From NCBI GenBank assembly GCA_021799635.1, contig JAJZAB010000003.1, forward strand, positions 1-64,000: DNA of 64,000 nt, in the 5' to 3' direction. The translations under genes and the position numbers were made by a program. Numbering within the stretch: position 1 is the stretch's first letter; each line of letters starts with the position of its first letter. This DNA is from Microcaldota archaeon (lineage in GTDB: Archaea; Micrarchaeota; Micrarchaeia; Micrarchaeales; Micrarchaeaceae). Under the pieces are notes generated by a model. That model worked only from the letters and a program-made list of their open reading frames with translations. It was not told where the DNA came from and made no database searches. This document shows positions 9,498-18,114 of the stretch, in pieces.

Positions 9498-9637
9498 TCC
9501 TCTTTTCTTGTTTTAGAAAGCCTAACTTCCCAATTACTCATGAATATTCCAGCAATCCTTCTTATTTCCTCTGCTATTGCATCTTCGCTGATTCTTTCTT
9601 TCGAAGAGCTTCTATATTCCACTTCTATCTGGTACAT
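9476..9637 (-). CDS. Small 53-residue ORF overlapping the Nudix start
   Basis: This frame was too short for the ORF track. ATG at 9637 opens a 53-codon ORF (MYQIEVEYRSSSKERISED...) ending in TAG 9476-9478, inside the Nudix start region. The composition is protein-like, with amphipathic charged segments and a WVRWIS tail, and it lies directly upstream of the Nudix gene on the same strand. No family was recognised. It could be a real small protein or chance. Confidence 0.4.
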   Translation of the reverse strand: MYQIEVEYRSSSKERISEDAIAEEIRRIAGIFMSNWEVRLSKTRKEDWVRWIS

Positions 9638-9715
9638 TAGAACTTTTGTTTGCTGTTTCCATTTTAACTAATTAGTATTTTAATATTTGCTGGGCATAAT
9701 CTGCATAATGGTTCT

Positions 9716-10600
9716 ATGGAAAAAGGGACAATTCTTGTAACTGGTAGTTCTGGCTTCATAGGTAACCATGTAGTCCGTGAGGCTTTGAATAATGGCTATG
9801 CAGTAAAAGGGCTTGACCTGAAGGATAACAATGAATCTGCAATAGAATTTGTAAAGGGCGACATCCGCGACAAGTCTGCAGTGTCCAAGGCGATGGAAGG
9901 CGCTGACTTCGTCATACACCTTGCTGCAATAACCTCTATTGTGCAGTTCGAGAAGGATCCAGTGGAATGCTTTGATATCAATGTAAACGGTTTTATGAAC
10001 GTGCTTTGGGCAGCACATGAGCAAAAGGCGAAAAAGGTCCTTTATGCATCAAGTGCTGCAGTATATACTGGGGAACATTTTTCCGATTCTATGCCACTAG
10101 ATTACAGCAAGCAGCACAATACCTACGCACAATCCAAGATTATGAATGAAATGCATGCCGATTATTTTCATTTTTCAAAAGGCATCCACACGATTGGCAT
10201 GAGGCTTTTCAGTGTGTTTGGCGAAGGCGAAAACGAAAAAGGCCAGTATGCAAGCATCGCCACGCAGTTCCTGAAAAACAAGGAAAGAGGCGAGCCGTTG
10301 GTAGTATACGGCGATGGTTCGCAGGCAAGGGATTTCATACATGTAAGCGATGCGGCAAAGATAACCTTAATGATGCTTGAGAAAGGCAGCCCTGGAGTTT
10401 ACAACGTCGGCACAGGGAGGGCAGTTTCCTACAGGCACATCGCGGAAATGATAGACAAAGAGCACATTATACATACAGACAATCCAATCAAAACTTACCA
10501 ATACCTCACAAAGGCCGACACCACAAAGCTTCATTCAGCAATTGGACCGTACCGTTTCAGGGCAGTCCAAGAGTGGCTTGAAGAGATGGTTCACCAATAA
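9716..10600 (+). CDS. NAD-dependent sugar-nucleotide epimerase/dehydratase
   Basis: The 294-residue extended SDR protein has GSSGFIGNHV at the nucleotide-binding turn, LYASSAAVY, the YAQSK catalytic pair and the GDGSQARDFIHVSD motif typical of UDP-glucose 4-epimerase (GalE-like) enzymes. It probably interconverts UDP-hexoses for glycan synthesis. It is about 20 residues shorter than common GalE proteins, with a compact C-terminus. An AT-rich TATA-like region lies at about 9675-9690. Confidence 0.85.
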   Translation: MEKGTILVTGSSGFIGNHVVREALNNGYAVKGLDLKDNNESAIEFVKGDIRDKSAVSKAMEGADFVIHLAAITSIVQFEKDPVECFDINVNGFMNVLWAAHEQKAKKVLYASSAAVYTGEHFSDSMPLDYSKQHNTYAQSKIMNEMHADYFHFSKGIHTIGMRLFSVFGEGENEKGQYASIATQFLKNKERGEPLVVYGDGSQARDFIHVSDAAKITLMMLEKGSPGVYNVGTGRAVSYRHIAEMIDKEHIIHTDNPIKTYQYLTKADTTKLHSAIGPYRFRAVQEWLEEMVHQ

Positions 10601-10620
10601 AATGAAACGATGTTTGGCGC

Positions 10621-11790
10621 ATGATAACTATCAGCAACGGCATTGTGATAACCCAGGACGCAAGGAGGAGGGTAATCCAGGGAAACGTCATAGTTGAGGG
10701 CGACGCCATAACATCGGTGGGCAAGCAATCCGACAGGTCAGACATTGTCATAGACGCGAAAGGAGGCATCGTCATGCCTGGGCTCATTAACATGCACACC
10801 CATGTCGGGATGACAACGCTGCGCGGCGCGGTGGACTGCAGCAACCTGACGAGATTCCTTGAAGAGACGGCCAAGTTCGACAGGAGGAACACGAGGGAGA
10901 AGGTAAAGGAGTCTGCGAGCATGGCAGCTGCAGAGATGATTGCAACCGGCACTACGTCCTTCCTCGACCTGTATTATTCTGAGGATGCTATAGCAGAGGA
11001 GGCGGAGAGGGCAGGCATCCGGGCGTTCCTATCATGGGTGGTTCTGGACAAGGAGTACACCACACAGGTGGGTGATCCTATAAGGAACGCAGAGGCTTTT
11101 GTCAAGAAGTACAAGAACAAAAGGACTGTGATGCCATCGTTCGGCCTCCAGGGCGTCTACGCCTGCTCAAAGGATACGATACAAGAAACGGACAGGCTGG
11201 CTGAGGAGCACGGCACAATACTGCACATGCACCTTGCAGAGACAAAGGAGGAGGTCAGGAGCCATGTTAAGAAGTACTCGATGAGGCCTGTGGAGTGGAT
11301 GCGCAGGAACCGCTTCCTGTCTAGCAGGTTAGTGGCTGCCCATGCGGTATGGGTTGACGACAAAGAGATGTCGATGCTGGCAAGATCTGGAACCACAGTT
11401 GTCAACAATGCGGTAAGCAACGCAAGGCTTGGGAGCGGCACCGCGAGGATAAAAGAGATGCTGAAAAGGGGGATAAATGTGGCGTTGGGCACTGACAGCG
11501 CCGCATCGAACGACAGCCTTGACATGTTCCAGACAATGAAGTTCTCCGCGCTGATCAACGGACTGACAGCGCAGGAGGCGCTTGACGCGGCGACCGTAAG
11601 CGCCGCCAAGGCGCTCCGGTGCAACACCGGCAGTATTGAGGAAGGGAAGAAGGCGGACATAATAGTGATCGGGAGGCGCCAGTCAATCTGCCCTCTAAGC
11701 AAAAAGAACGCGGTGAGCAACGCGGTCTTCGCGGCGCAAGGAAGCGACGTTGCAAAAAGCATAATAAATGGAGCCGTGATAAACGGTTGA
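10621..11790 (+). CDS. Amidohydrolase: SAH/MTA/5'-deoxyadenosine deaminase-like
   Basis: This 389-residue metal-dependent TIM-barrel amidohydrolase has PGLINMHTHVG (HxH), the HMHLAET metal His, RLVAAHAVW and GTDSAASND with the catalytic Asp. The order and spacing fit the MtaD/DadD/TrzN group. Archaeal members deaminate S-adenosylhomocysteine, methylthioadenosine or 5'-deoxyadenosine and act in purine/SAM by-product salvage. It begins 20 bases after the epimerase and may be cotranscribed. GC content is clearly higher than in the rml region. Confidence 0.85.
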   Translation: MITISNGIVITQDARRRVIQGNVIVEGDAITSVGKQSDRSDIVIDAKGGIVMPGLINMHTHVGMTTLRGAVDCSNLTRFLEETAKFDRRNTREKVKESASMAAAEMIATGTTSFLDLYYSEDAIAEEAERAGIRAFLSWVVLDKEYTTQVGDPIRNAEAFVKKYKNKRTVMPSFGLQGVYACSKDTIQETDRLAEEHGTILHMHLAETKEEVRSHVKKYSMRPVEWMRRNRFLSSRLVAAHAVWVDDKEMSMLARSGTTVVNNAVSNARLGSGTARIKEMLKRGINVALGTDSAASNDSLDMFQTMKFSALINGLTAQEALDAATVSAAKALRCNTGSIEEGKKADIIVIGRRQSICPLSKKNAVSNAVFAAQGSDVAKSIINGAVING

Positions 11791-11839
11791 AAATAGATAG
11801 CAAGGCACTTACACATATATTTATTGGTATGGTGGCGGC

Positions 11840-12010
11840 ATGAAAAAAATTTCAGGCAAGACTGTTATTGTAACAGGCGGCGCGGGTTTCATAGGCAGCA
11901 ACCTCGTCGAGCTGCTTTCCACGGCCGAAAGGGTAATCGGATTCAGGGCGAAAATAGGCCTGGATGAGGGAATAAGGAAGTGCATTGGCGGCGGCGCATC
12001 AGGAAGGTAG
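11840..12010 (+). pseudogene. Internally deleted sugar-nucleotide epimerase (56 codons)
   Basis: Too short for the ORF track. ATG 11840 opens a frame starting with a textbook SDR nucleotide-binding motif (GKTVIVTGGAGFIGSNLVE). After about 30 residues it jumps to what looks like the very C-terminus of the same family (GFRAKIGLDEGIRK) and then stops at TAG. The catalytic centre and sugar-binding core are missing, so this is best explained as an in-frame internal deletion of a GalE/RmlB-type gene. A TATA-like element (ACATATATTTATTG) still precedes it at about 11812. Confidence 0.6.
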
Positions 12011-12093
12011 GGGCGCCGGCATCCAGACAGCCCCTGCTTTTTTGCTGCCTTTGCAAACTTATAAAAGACTTTTCATCAAAGATAAAGCAATGG

Positions 12094-12360
12094 ATGAATT
12101 GGATGGGAAAGGGCATTGATGCTGCAATAGTCATTCTTCTTCTCATACCGCTTGTAGCGTTGCTTCTCATACCCACATACAATTCCGAGTATCCGATCAT
12201 AGGAGGGCTGCCGTTCTTCTACTTCTACCAGATGCTGTGGATGCCGCTGGGAGCGTTACTTTTCTATATAGCGGCAGTGCTGTGGAACAGGAGGGACAGG
12301 CGCGCAGGAATTTCAGGCAGAGGTATAGGAAGGAAAGCGCACAGGGGGTCTAGGAGATGA
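12094..12360 (+). CDS. DUF3311 small membrane subunit of an SSS transporter
   Basis: The real N-terminus is at ATG 12094 or 12103. A strong TATA box (CTTATAAAAG, about 12058-12067) lies 27-35 bases upstream, and the track's longer N-terminus is basic nonsense. The roughly 88-residue protein has two hydrophobic helices (AAIVILLLIPLVALLLIP and YFYQMLWMPLGALLFYIAAVLW) typical of DUF3311. Its stop overlaps the symporter ATG (ATGATAA). DUF3311 proteins are regularly encoded beside MctP-like monocarboxylate/SSS permeases, so it is probably an accessory subunit. Confidence 0.75.
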   Translation: MNWMGKGIDAAIVILLLIPLVALLLIPTYNSEYPIIGGLPFFYFYQMLWMPLGALLFYIAAVLWNRRDRRAGISGRGIGRKAHRGSRR

Positions 12361-13877
12361 TAAATTCGGTGTCCATAGGGGTCTTCGTCGCGCTCTTCCT
12401 TGTGTTTATATTCCTTGGATTCTACGGCAGCAGGTGGAGGAAGGGAGACCTCAGGAAGCTCAAGGAGTGGGGCATGGCAGGAGGCAGGCTCGGCACCTTC
12501 CTCGGCTGGTTCCTGCTCGGCGCTGACATATACACCGCGTACACTTTCATAGCTGTGCCTTCGTCGCTCTTCGCGAAGGGCTCGATATACTTCTTCGCAG
12601 CTCCGTACGTCATAATAACATACGCATTCGCGATGTGGGCCATGCCAAAGTTCTGGAGGATAGCGAACAAGCACGGCCACCTGACCGTAGCCGACTTCGT
12701 GAGATCTGTGTTCAACAGCAGGCTTCTTGCAATATCCATAGCTATAGTGGGCATAGTGGCTGAGCTGCCTTACATAGCATTGCAGATAGTGGGCATGCAG
12801 GCTGTGCTGATAGCGCTGCTGAGCGGGCTAGGCGCTGTGAACACCATAATAGAGGTGGCGCTGGTACTGTCGTTCATAATACTGGCGGCTTTCACCTGGA
12901 CAAGCGGCCTCAGGGGCGCCACGCTTGGAGCCCTTCTCAAGGACGCTCTCATACTTGTCACTGTGGCTGTAGTGGTGGTGTCGGTAGCGGCTGTGGGAGG
13001 CTTGCATTCAGCCATTATCAACGCATCAGCCACCAACATACACTACTTCACGCTGCCATCAAGCCTCTACAACGCATACTGGAGCCTGTTCATACTGAGC
13101 GCACTGGCGCTCTACCTGTATCCTCATGTGACCAACGCCACGCTGGCCCAGAGCAGCCCAGAGAGGGTTAGGAAGACAGCCTCGCTGCTGCCGCTTTACA
13201 GCATAGGGCTCGGCTTCCTAGCCATGTTCGGGTTCTTCATATACGGCATACCGGCAGCGCTGAAGTACGTGAAGCTGTTCCCAGCCTCTGTGCAGGGTAC
13301 CCAGATAGTCCCAGGGCTCATACTCACGGTGTTGCCGTCGTGGCTGTCAGGAGCCGCGCTTCTCGGCATATTCATAGGGGGATTGGTCCCGGCCGCGATA
13401 ATGGCCATAGCTGCGGCCAACCTGTTCACAAGGAACATAGCAAAGGAGATAAAGCCGAAGATGACCCCACACGGCGAGACAAGGACCGCGCAGGTCTTCG
13501 CTGTCATATTCAAGTTCCTGGCCCTCGGCTTCGTGTTCATAATACCGGCTACCTTCGCCATACAGCTGCAGCTCTTTGGCGGCATACTCATACTGCAGAT
13601 ACTCCCGGCGTTCGTGTTCAGCATGATAACTAGGAAGCTGAACAAGTGGGCGGTGTTCCTAGGCCTTGTGTTCGGCGTATTTCTGGGCATCTACATGATG
13701 CTGGCGGCAAACCACTACGCGACGTGGACCACCACGCTGATAGCCACTGGCATAGGGCCTGTGTTCATAGGGCTGATCGCTCTGCTGGCTAACGTTGTAA
13801 TAGTCATAGTGGGCACCTTCATAGCCAAGGCGCTGCTGGGCGAGAGGGCGTACGCTGCCGACCAGGTGTTGGATTAG
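12357..13877 (+). CDS. Sodium:solute symporter family permease (MctP/PanF-like)
   Basis: The 506-residue protein has about 13 predicted membrane helices and SSS-family hallmarks such as GGRLGTFLGWFLLGADIYTAYTF near the N-terminus and GTQIVPGLILTVLPSWLSGA in the middle. With the DUF3311 partner translationally coupled upstream it most resembles monocarboxylate permease MctP. It would import an organic acid or similar solute with Na+ or H+. The substrate is unproven. Confidence 0.85.
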   Translation: MINSVSIGVFVALFLVFIFLGFYGSRWRKGDLRKLKEWGMAGGRLGTFLGWFLLGADIYTAYTFIAVPSSLFAKGSIYFFAAPYVIITYAFAMWAMPKFWRIANKHGHLTVADFVRSVFNSRLLAISIAIVGIVAELPYIALQIVGMQAVLIALLSGLGAVNTIIEVALVLSFIILAAFTWTSGLRGATLGALLKDALILVTVAVVVVSVAAVGGLHSAIINASATNIHYFTLPSSLYNAYWSLFILSALALYLYPHVTNATLAQSSPERVRKTASLLPLYSIGLGFLAMFGFFIYGIPAALKYVKLFPASVQGTQIVPGLILTVLPSWLSGAALLGIFIGGLVPAAIMAIAAANLFTRNIAKEIKPKMTPHGETRTAQVFAVIFKFLALGFVFIIPATFAIQLQLFGGILILQILPAFVFSMITRKLNKWAVFLGLVFGVFLGIYMMLAANHYATWTTTLIATGIGPVFIGLIALLANVVIVIVGTFIAKALLGERAYAADQVLD

Positions 13878-13997
13878 GCCAAGCCGCAGCCTGGAAGCGT
13901 TCAAGTGCATGCGCGTGGCGCTTTTGACCAAAAGCATCCCAGAACCACTGCAGATATCTATAAATATCACCTTTTTCAGAAGTGAAACTGTGATTGT

Positions 13998-15386
13998 TTG
14001 AGGAAAACCCAAGCCCCGGCATTTCCGGTGTCGCAGACCCTGCTGATAGAGAGAGAGGGGAGGCAGAGCGCTGTGCTGAACTTCGAGGCTCCGCTGCCTG
14101 AGAGGTCAAAGGCGTGGCGCTGGCTGCACGAGCAGCTGGAGAGGGAGAGCAGGGAAGGGGGGTTCAGCTATGAGGCAAGGCCTGCTAAAGATACGCAGGG
14201 CGCAGCTGTTGAAGGTACAATAGCCTCGATAGCGGTTAGGGATGCCCCGAAAGGCACAATAGACGATCTTATATGGATGGAAAAAGAGGCCTCGCAGGAA
14301 TGGCTGAAGAACAGGGCCATGATGCCGGAACCACCTATGGATAACCTGCTCAGGAAGGCAAAGCCGGCCACCTACAGGGATATGCTAAACATGTGCGACA
14401 AGTGCTCCAATTTTTTAAACACGGCAGGCGGAAACGTCCCGCCAGTGCTGTCTGCGGTGCTCAACAGGCTGGGGAACCACAGCACAAGGGTTGGATACGG
14501 CATCGGAGGATGCGTGTCTGTCAGCAAGCTGCCAGGCAAGGACGAGGATAGGAACCCCGAATTCGTAGAAGACTACCTTTACGGTAAGAAGCTCACGCAG
14601 ACCGAGGCGATGCGGAGGGGCACGATAGCCCACGAGGTGCTGGAGCTGAGAAGGAACCCGGCGTTAGATCCGGATGAATTCGTTGGCAGGCTTGCCGATG
14701 GCACGTCATCGTGGGTTCCATGGGTGCTTCCTGTATGCAGCCCAAAGGACGGCCTCAGGGCCATAACGCCTGACGTCGTCATCTCAAGGCTGGAGAGGGG
14801 CGAGAAGGGATACCACCTCACCCACGTGATAATAGAAGACAAGCAGTCCGGCAACCCCGAATACCTCAAGCAGGTGTACGGCGAGGGCATGATACTGAGG
14901 TACAGCAGCTGGCTGCTCCACTACAACCAGAAGAAGGATGAGTTCCACAAGACGCCAGGCGTGCCGTTCAACTCAATGCTGGCCCAGAAGCTTGGGCTCG
15001 CTGGCCCAGAGGACCTTGCAGTTGATGTCTACGTAGCAATAAACGTATACAAAGACCCTATGCACCCTGTTGACAACTACAGCTACATAGGCAAGGGTGG
15101 CGCACCGCAGGGGGTTGAGCCTCCCCTCCACTGGTCCAAGGACGGGATCACTCTTCCTGAGAACTTCGGCAGGGAGGAGTGGGTGAAGAGGGCGAAGAGA
15201 TCCAGGAATGACGCCCTGCTAATGGCTCTGACTGATGAGATCAAGAAGATGGGAATGCCTGAGATGGAGGTGTTCATGCTGGAAAGGGAGAAGAAGGATG
15301 GAAATGAGGATGGCTTCAAGAGCCCGACCCTGCTCGGGGCGCTGCGCATGGCAAAGAATAGGGAAGGTGCGGCAGGGCAGCAGTGA
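13998..15386 (+). CDS. Orphan PD-(D/E)XK nuclease-like protein
   Basis: The 462-residue product carries, in order, MRRGTIAHEVLE (the RecB/Cas4 His motif), ITPDVVI (Asp), VIIEDKQSGN (E-x-K) and QVYGEGMILRYSSWLL (the Q-x3-Y helix). That is the full catalytic set of a RecB/Cas4-type nuclease, at about residues 211-310. A CDKC pair at about residues 134-137 could be part of a metal site, but a four-Cys Fe-S cluster is not evident. The start is TTG 13998; a TATA box (CTATAAATATC, about 13960) supports a short leader. It is not next to cas genes. A DNA repair role is plausible but inferred. Confidence 0.6.
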   Translation: MRKTQAPAFPVSQTLLIEREGRQSAVLNFEAPLPERSKAWRWLHEQLERESREGGFSYEARPAKDTQGAAVEGTIASIAVRDAPKGTIDDLIWMEKEASQEWLKNRAMMPEPPMDNLLRKAKPATYRDMLNMCDKCSNFLNTAGGNVPPVLSAVLNRLGNHSTRVGYGIGGCVSVSKLPGKDEDRNPEFVEDYLYGKKLTQTEAMRRGTIAHEVLELRRNPALDPDEFVGRLADGTSSWVPWVLPVCSPKDGLRAITPDVVISRLERGEKGYHLTHVIIEDKQSGNPEYLKQVYGEGMILRYSSWLLHYNQKKDEFHKTPGVPFNSMLAQKLGLAGPEDLAVDVYVAINVYKDPMHPVDNYSYIGKGGAPQGVEPPLHWSKDGITLPENFGREEWVKRAKRSRNDALLMALTDEIKKMGMPEMEVFMLEREKKDGNEDGFKSPTLLGALRMAKNREGAAGQQ

Positions 15387-15629
15387 ACTCTGCAGCCAAA
15401 TGGACTGCGGCGTCCTACTACGTTAACTTCTCACCTCGGTCTTAAACCAGGTTCTGGAGCGGTATTTGACATACAAAAAAGAGGGCTGCCAGCCTGCGAC
15501 GTGGGCTGCTACAAGGAAAGGCAGATGACAAAGCCGCGTTCTATTTGATACCTTTATTACAGCAGCGGCTTCGTTTAATGACGGTTTTAATCAACGTTTT
15601 AAAGCTTTAATATCCATAAAATTAATTGT

Positions 15630-16679
15630 ATGCCAGAAACCTACGCAACCGCACCGGGCGTATTCAAGCTTTATGGAGAGCATGTTGTACTGCACGGCAA
15701 GCCATCAGCAGCAATGGCTGCAGAAATGAGAGCCAAGGTCGCCATATATGACGCGGATTCTGATGGGATAGAATTCGAGCTGAAAGACCTTGGCAAAAGC
15801 GAATATTTGCCTGCAGGTCACATTAAAACGCTATTCCTGGAATATAGGGAGGCGACATCAGGCGACGCTGACCGCGTCAGGGACTTTGTCGCACGCGCTA
15901 TAGGTGACGTATCTGCGGAAGCGCTCCCATATATTATAATAGCCGGCAGGCTCATGGATGAATCAAATACAACAATATCCGGCAAAAAGGTCATCGTAAG
16001 CTCAGACATACCCATGAGTAAGGGACTGGCCAGCAGCGCGGCGTGCTCTGTGGCGTTCACAATGGCCATGGCCAAATGCCTTGGCATAGGATTGGCTGAT
16101 GAAAAGTTGATAGATATTGCCAGGGACGGGGAGCGCATAGTCCACAAGAACAGGCTGGCAGGAAAAATAGACGTGAACGCGTCGTTCTACGGAGGCTGCG
16201 TAGTATACAGCGACCAGTCAGGGGTTGTAAGGGAGAACCTGCCAAAAAACATCCGCATTTTAATAGTTGACACAGGGCCGAAGAAGCCAACTTCAGAGAC
16301 CGTGAGAACGGTTTCAGAACGGCTGGAAATGGACAGGGCCGGGACAATGCGCATATTCGACATGATAGAGGAATGCACAACCAAGGGCATCTCAGCGCTC
16401 AGGACCGGCGATCTCATCGATGCAGGAAGATGTATGTACCGGAACCAGGAATTGCTCAAGGAACTGGGTGTCTCGAATCCAGGGTTGGATGCGGTCGTAG
16501 CCAAATCAAAAGAGCTGGGTGCCAGCGGCTCCAAGCTAAGCGGCGGCGGAGGGGGAGGGATAGCCATAGTGCTTTCCGACGATCCCGCGCGCCTTTCACG
16601 TGAGTTCACATCCACAGGCCTGAAGGTTTATAATGTCAGCATGGCTGAGTCAGGCGCAGCGGCATATATAAAAAGATAA
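15630..16679 (+). CDS. mvk: Mevalonate kinase
   Basis: This 349-residue GHMP kinase has APGVFKLYGEHVVLHG at the N-terminus, the ATP loop PMSKGLASSAACSVA, and the C-terminal GGGGGGIAIVL glycine motif. KIDVNASFYGG matches the conserved Asp region of mevalonate kinases. It phosphorylates mevalonate at C5, the first committed step to isopentenyl diphosphate after HMG-CoA reductase. A TATA-like element (TTTAAAGCTTTAATATCC) lies about 20-30 bases upstream. The phosphomevalonate kinase gene begins 17 bases after it. Confidence 0.93.
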   Translation: MPETYATAPGVFKLYGEHVVLHGKPSAAMAAEMRAKVAIYDADSDGIEFELKDLGKSEYLPAGHIKTLFLEYREATSGDADRVRDFVARAIGDVSAEALPYIIIAGRLMDESNTTISGKKVIVSSDIPMSKGLASSAACSVAFTMAMAKCLGIGLADEKLIDIARDGERIVHKNRLAGKIDVNASFYGGCVVYSDQSGVVRENLPKNIRILIVDTGPKKPTSETVRTVSERLEMDRAGTMRIFDMIEECTTKGISALRTGDLIDAGRCMYRNQELLKELGVSNPGLDAVVAKSKELGASGSKLSGGGGGGIAIVLSDDPARLSREFTSTGLKVYNVSMAESGAAAYIKR

Positions 16680-16696
16680 AAAGGGATGAATGAAAC

Positions 16697-17875
16697 ATGG
16701 CAGAAGCAAAAGCTCCGGGTAAAATCTTATGGCTAGGTGGATATTCGGTCCTTGAGAGGCCTAATATAGGATATGTAACTGCAATAGACGCATATGTGCA
16801 CACAAATGTCAATCTTTTGGAAGGCAGTAGCAAGGTACACATAAAAGTACCGGATTTCAATCTTGAAATAAACGGAACTTTAGACGCGAAAACTGGCAAG
16901 ATAAAAATAGAGCGCATCAAGGAGCTCAATTTATTAATCACGACGGCAGAGGTTTCGCTTTCTTATGTTATATCCAAAGGGATTAAACCAAGCGGTATTA
17001 GTATTGAAACAAGAAATGATAAAGCATTTGGATATGGCATTAGTGGTAATGGGAGCAATAAAAAGGTTTCAAAGAGTGGCATGGGCAGCAGCTCTGCTGT
17101 GACAGTAGCGCTTGTTGCCGCGATACTGGGATCTTATGGCTTGGATACGAAAGAGAATGAGGCTCTGCATAAGATTGCGCAGCTGAGCTATAGTGTTGCC
17201 ACGGGCAAAATCGGAAGCGGATTCGATATAGCTGCAGCCACATATGGAAGCATACTGTATTCAAGATATTCTCCCTCTATAATAACTGGATTCCCACAGA
17301 ATTTTACCATAGATGATGTAACAAGCATGGTTGATAAAAAGTGGGATTATACTATAAAGAGCGTGAGTTTCCCAGATATATTTAGGGTATCCATGGCAAA
17401 TTTCGTAAACGAAGCAACAATAACTACGTCTCTAGTAAGTGTGGTTAATGAATTCAAGAAGAGAAACCCACAGAAATACAAAGATATAATTACTGAAATA
17501 AATGATTCCACAGAAAAAGCTACCATAGCTTTATCTAAGATCAAGGATGAAAATAGCACCCACAACATAGCGGAATTTATAGATAACTTTGAAAGAGGCA
17601 GGCTGGCTACAAAAAAACTGGGTGAATTGAGTGGGGTAGATATAGAACCTGCAGATACGACTAGGCTGATTGAAGACAGTAAAAATGAGGGTGCATTAGT
17701 AGCCAAGCTGCCCGGAGCTGGGGGAAAGGATTCCATAGGTGCTATCTCAGCAGACGACAATGAAGCACAGCGCCTCAGGAGGTTTTGGTCCAGCAAGAGC
17801 AATCTAGAACTCCTAAACATATCAATGCAGAATGATGGGGTAATTTTATTAAAAAAGGAACACGGGCGCACCTAA
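16697..17875 (+). CDS. Phosphomevalonate kinase (ERG8-type)
   Basis: This 392-residue GHMP kinase begins APGKILWLGGYSVLERPNIG, characteristic of eukaryote/Sulfolobales-type phosphomevalonate kinase. It has the SKSGMGSSSAVTVALVA ATP loop, GSGFDIAAATYGS and a KLPGAGGKDS motif near the C-terminus. It makes mevalonate-5-diphosphate. The gene is visibly more AT-rich than mevalonate kinase before it and the decarboxylase after it, hinting at a different history or expression class. It is 17 bases after mvk and probably cotranscribed. Confidence 0.92.
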   Translation: MAEAKAPGKILWLGGYSVLERPNIGYVTAIDAYVHTNVNLLEGSSKVHIKVPDFNLEINGTLDAKTGKIKIERIKELNLLITTAEVSLSYVISKGIKPSGISIETRNDKAFGYGISGNGSNKKVSKSGMGSSSAVTVALVAAILGSYGLDTKENEALHKIAQLSYSVATGKIGSGFDIAAATYGSILYSRYSPSIITGFPQNFTIDDVTSMVDKKWDYTIKSVSFPDIFRVSMANFVNEATITTSLVSVVNEFKKRNPQKYKDIITEINDSTEKATIALSKIKDENSTHNIAEFIDNFERGRLATKKLGELSGVDIEPADTTRLIEDSKNEGALVAKLPGAGGKDSIGAISADDNEAQRLRRFWSSKSNLELLNISMQNDGVILLKKEHGRT

Positions 17876-18114
17876 AAGAGGCACATTGCCGTATTGTTCA
17901 GAAACCTATAAATATCTAAAATGGCGCATACCGTAGCTATGGCATAAAATATATTAAAGAACATGCAGGCAGAGTTGCGTGGGCATTGGCCACCGCCTCA
18001 AAGCCTGAATCCATTTTTTAATATAACAAAGGATTTCTTGATAAACCATTAACGCTGAGAAAGTTATAAGGTAGATGAGAGATGGCAGCGCATGATTAAC
18101 GAAGTGTGATCTGT

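Noticed and set aside
11157-11816. Long minus-strand ORFs inside the deaminase gene and similar ORFs in GC-rich genes
   Set aside because: They are antisense shadows of GC-rich coding sequence, with Ser/Ala/Leu-rich low-complexity translations and no starts or promoters.
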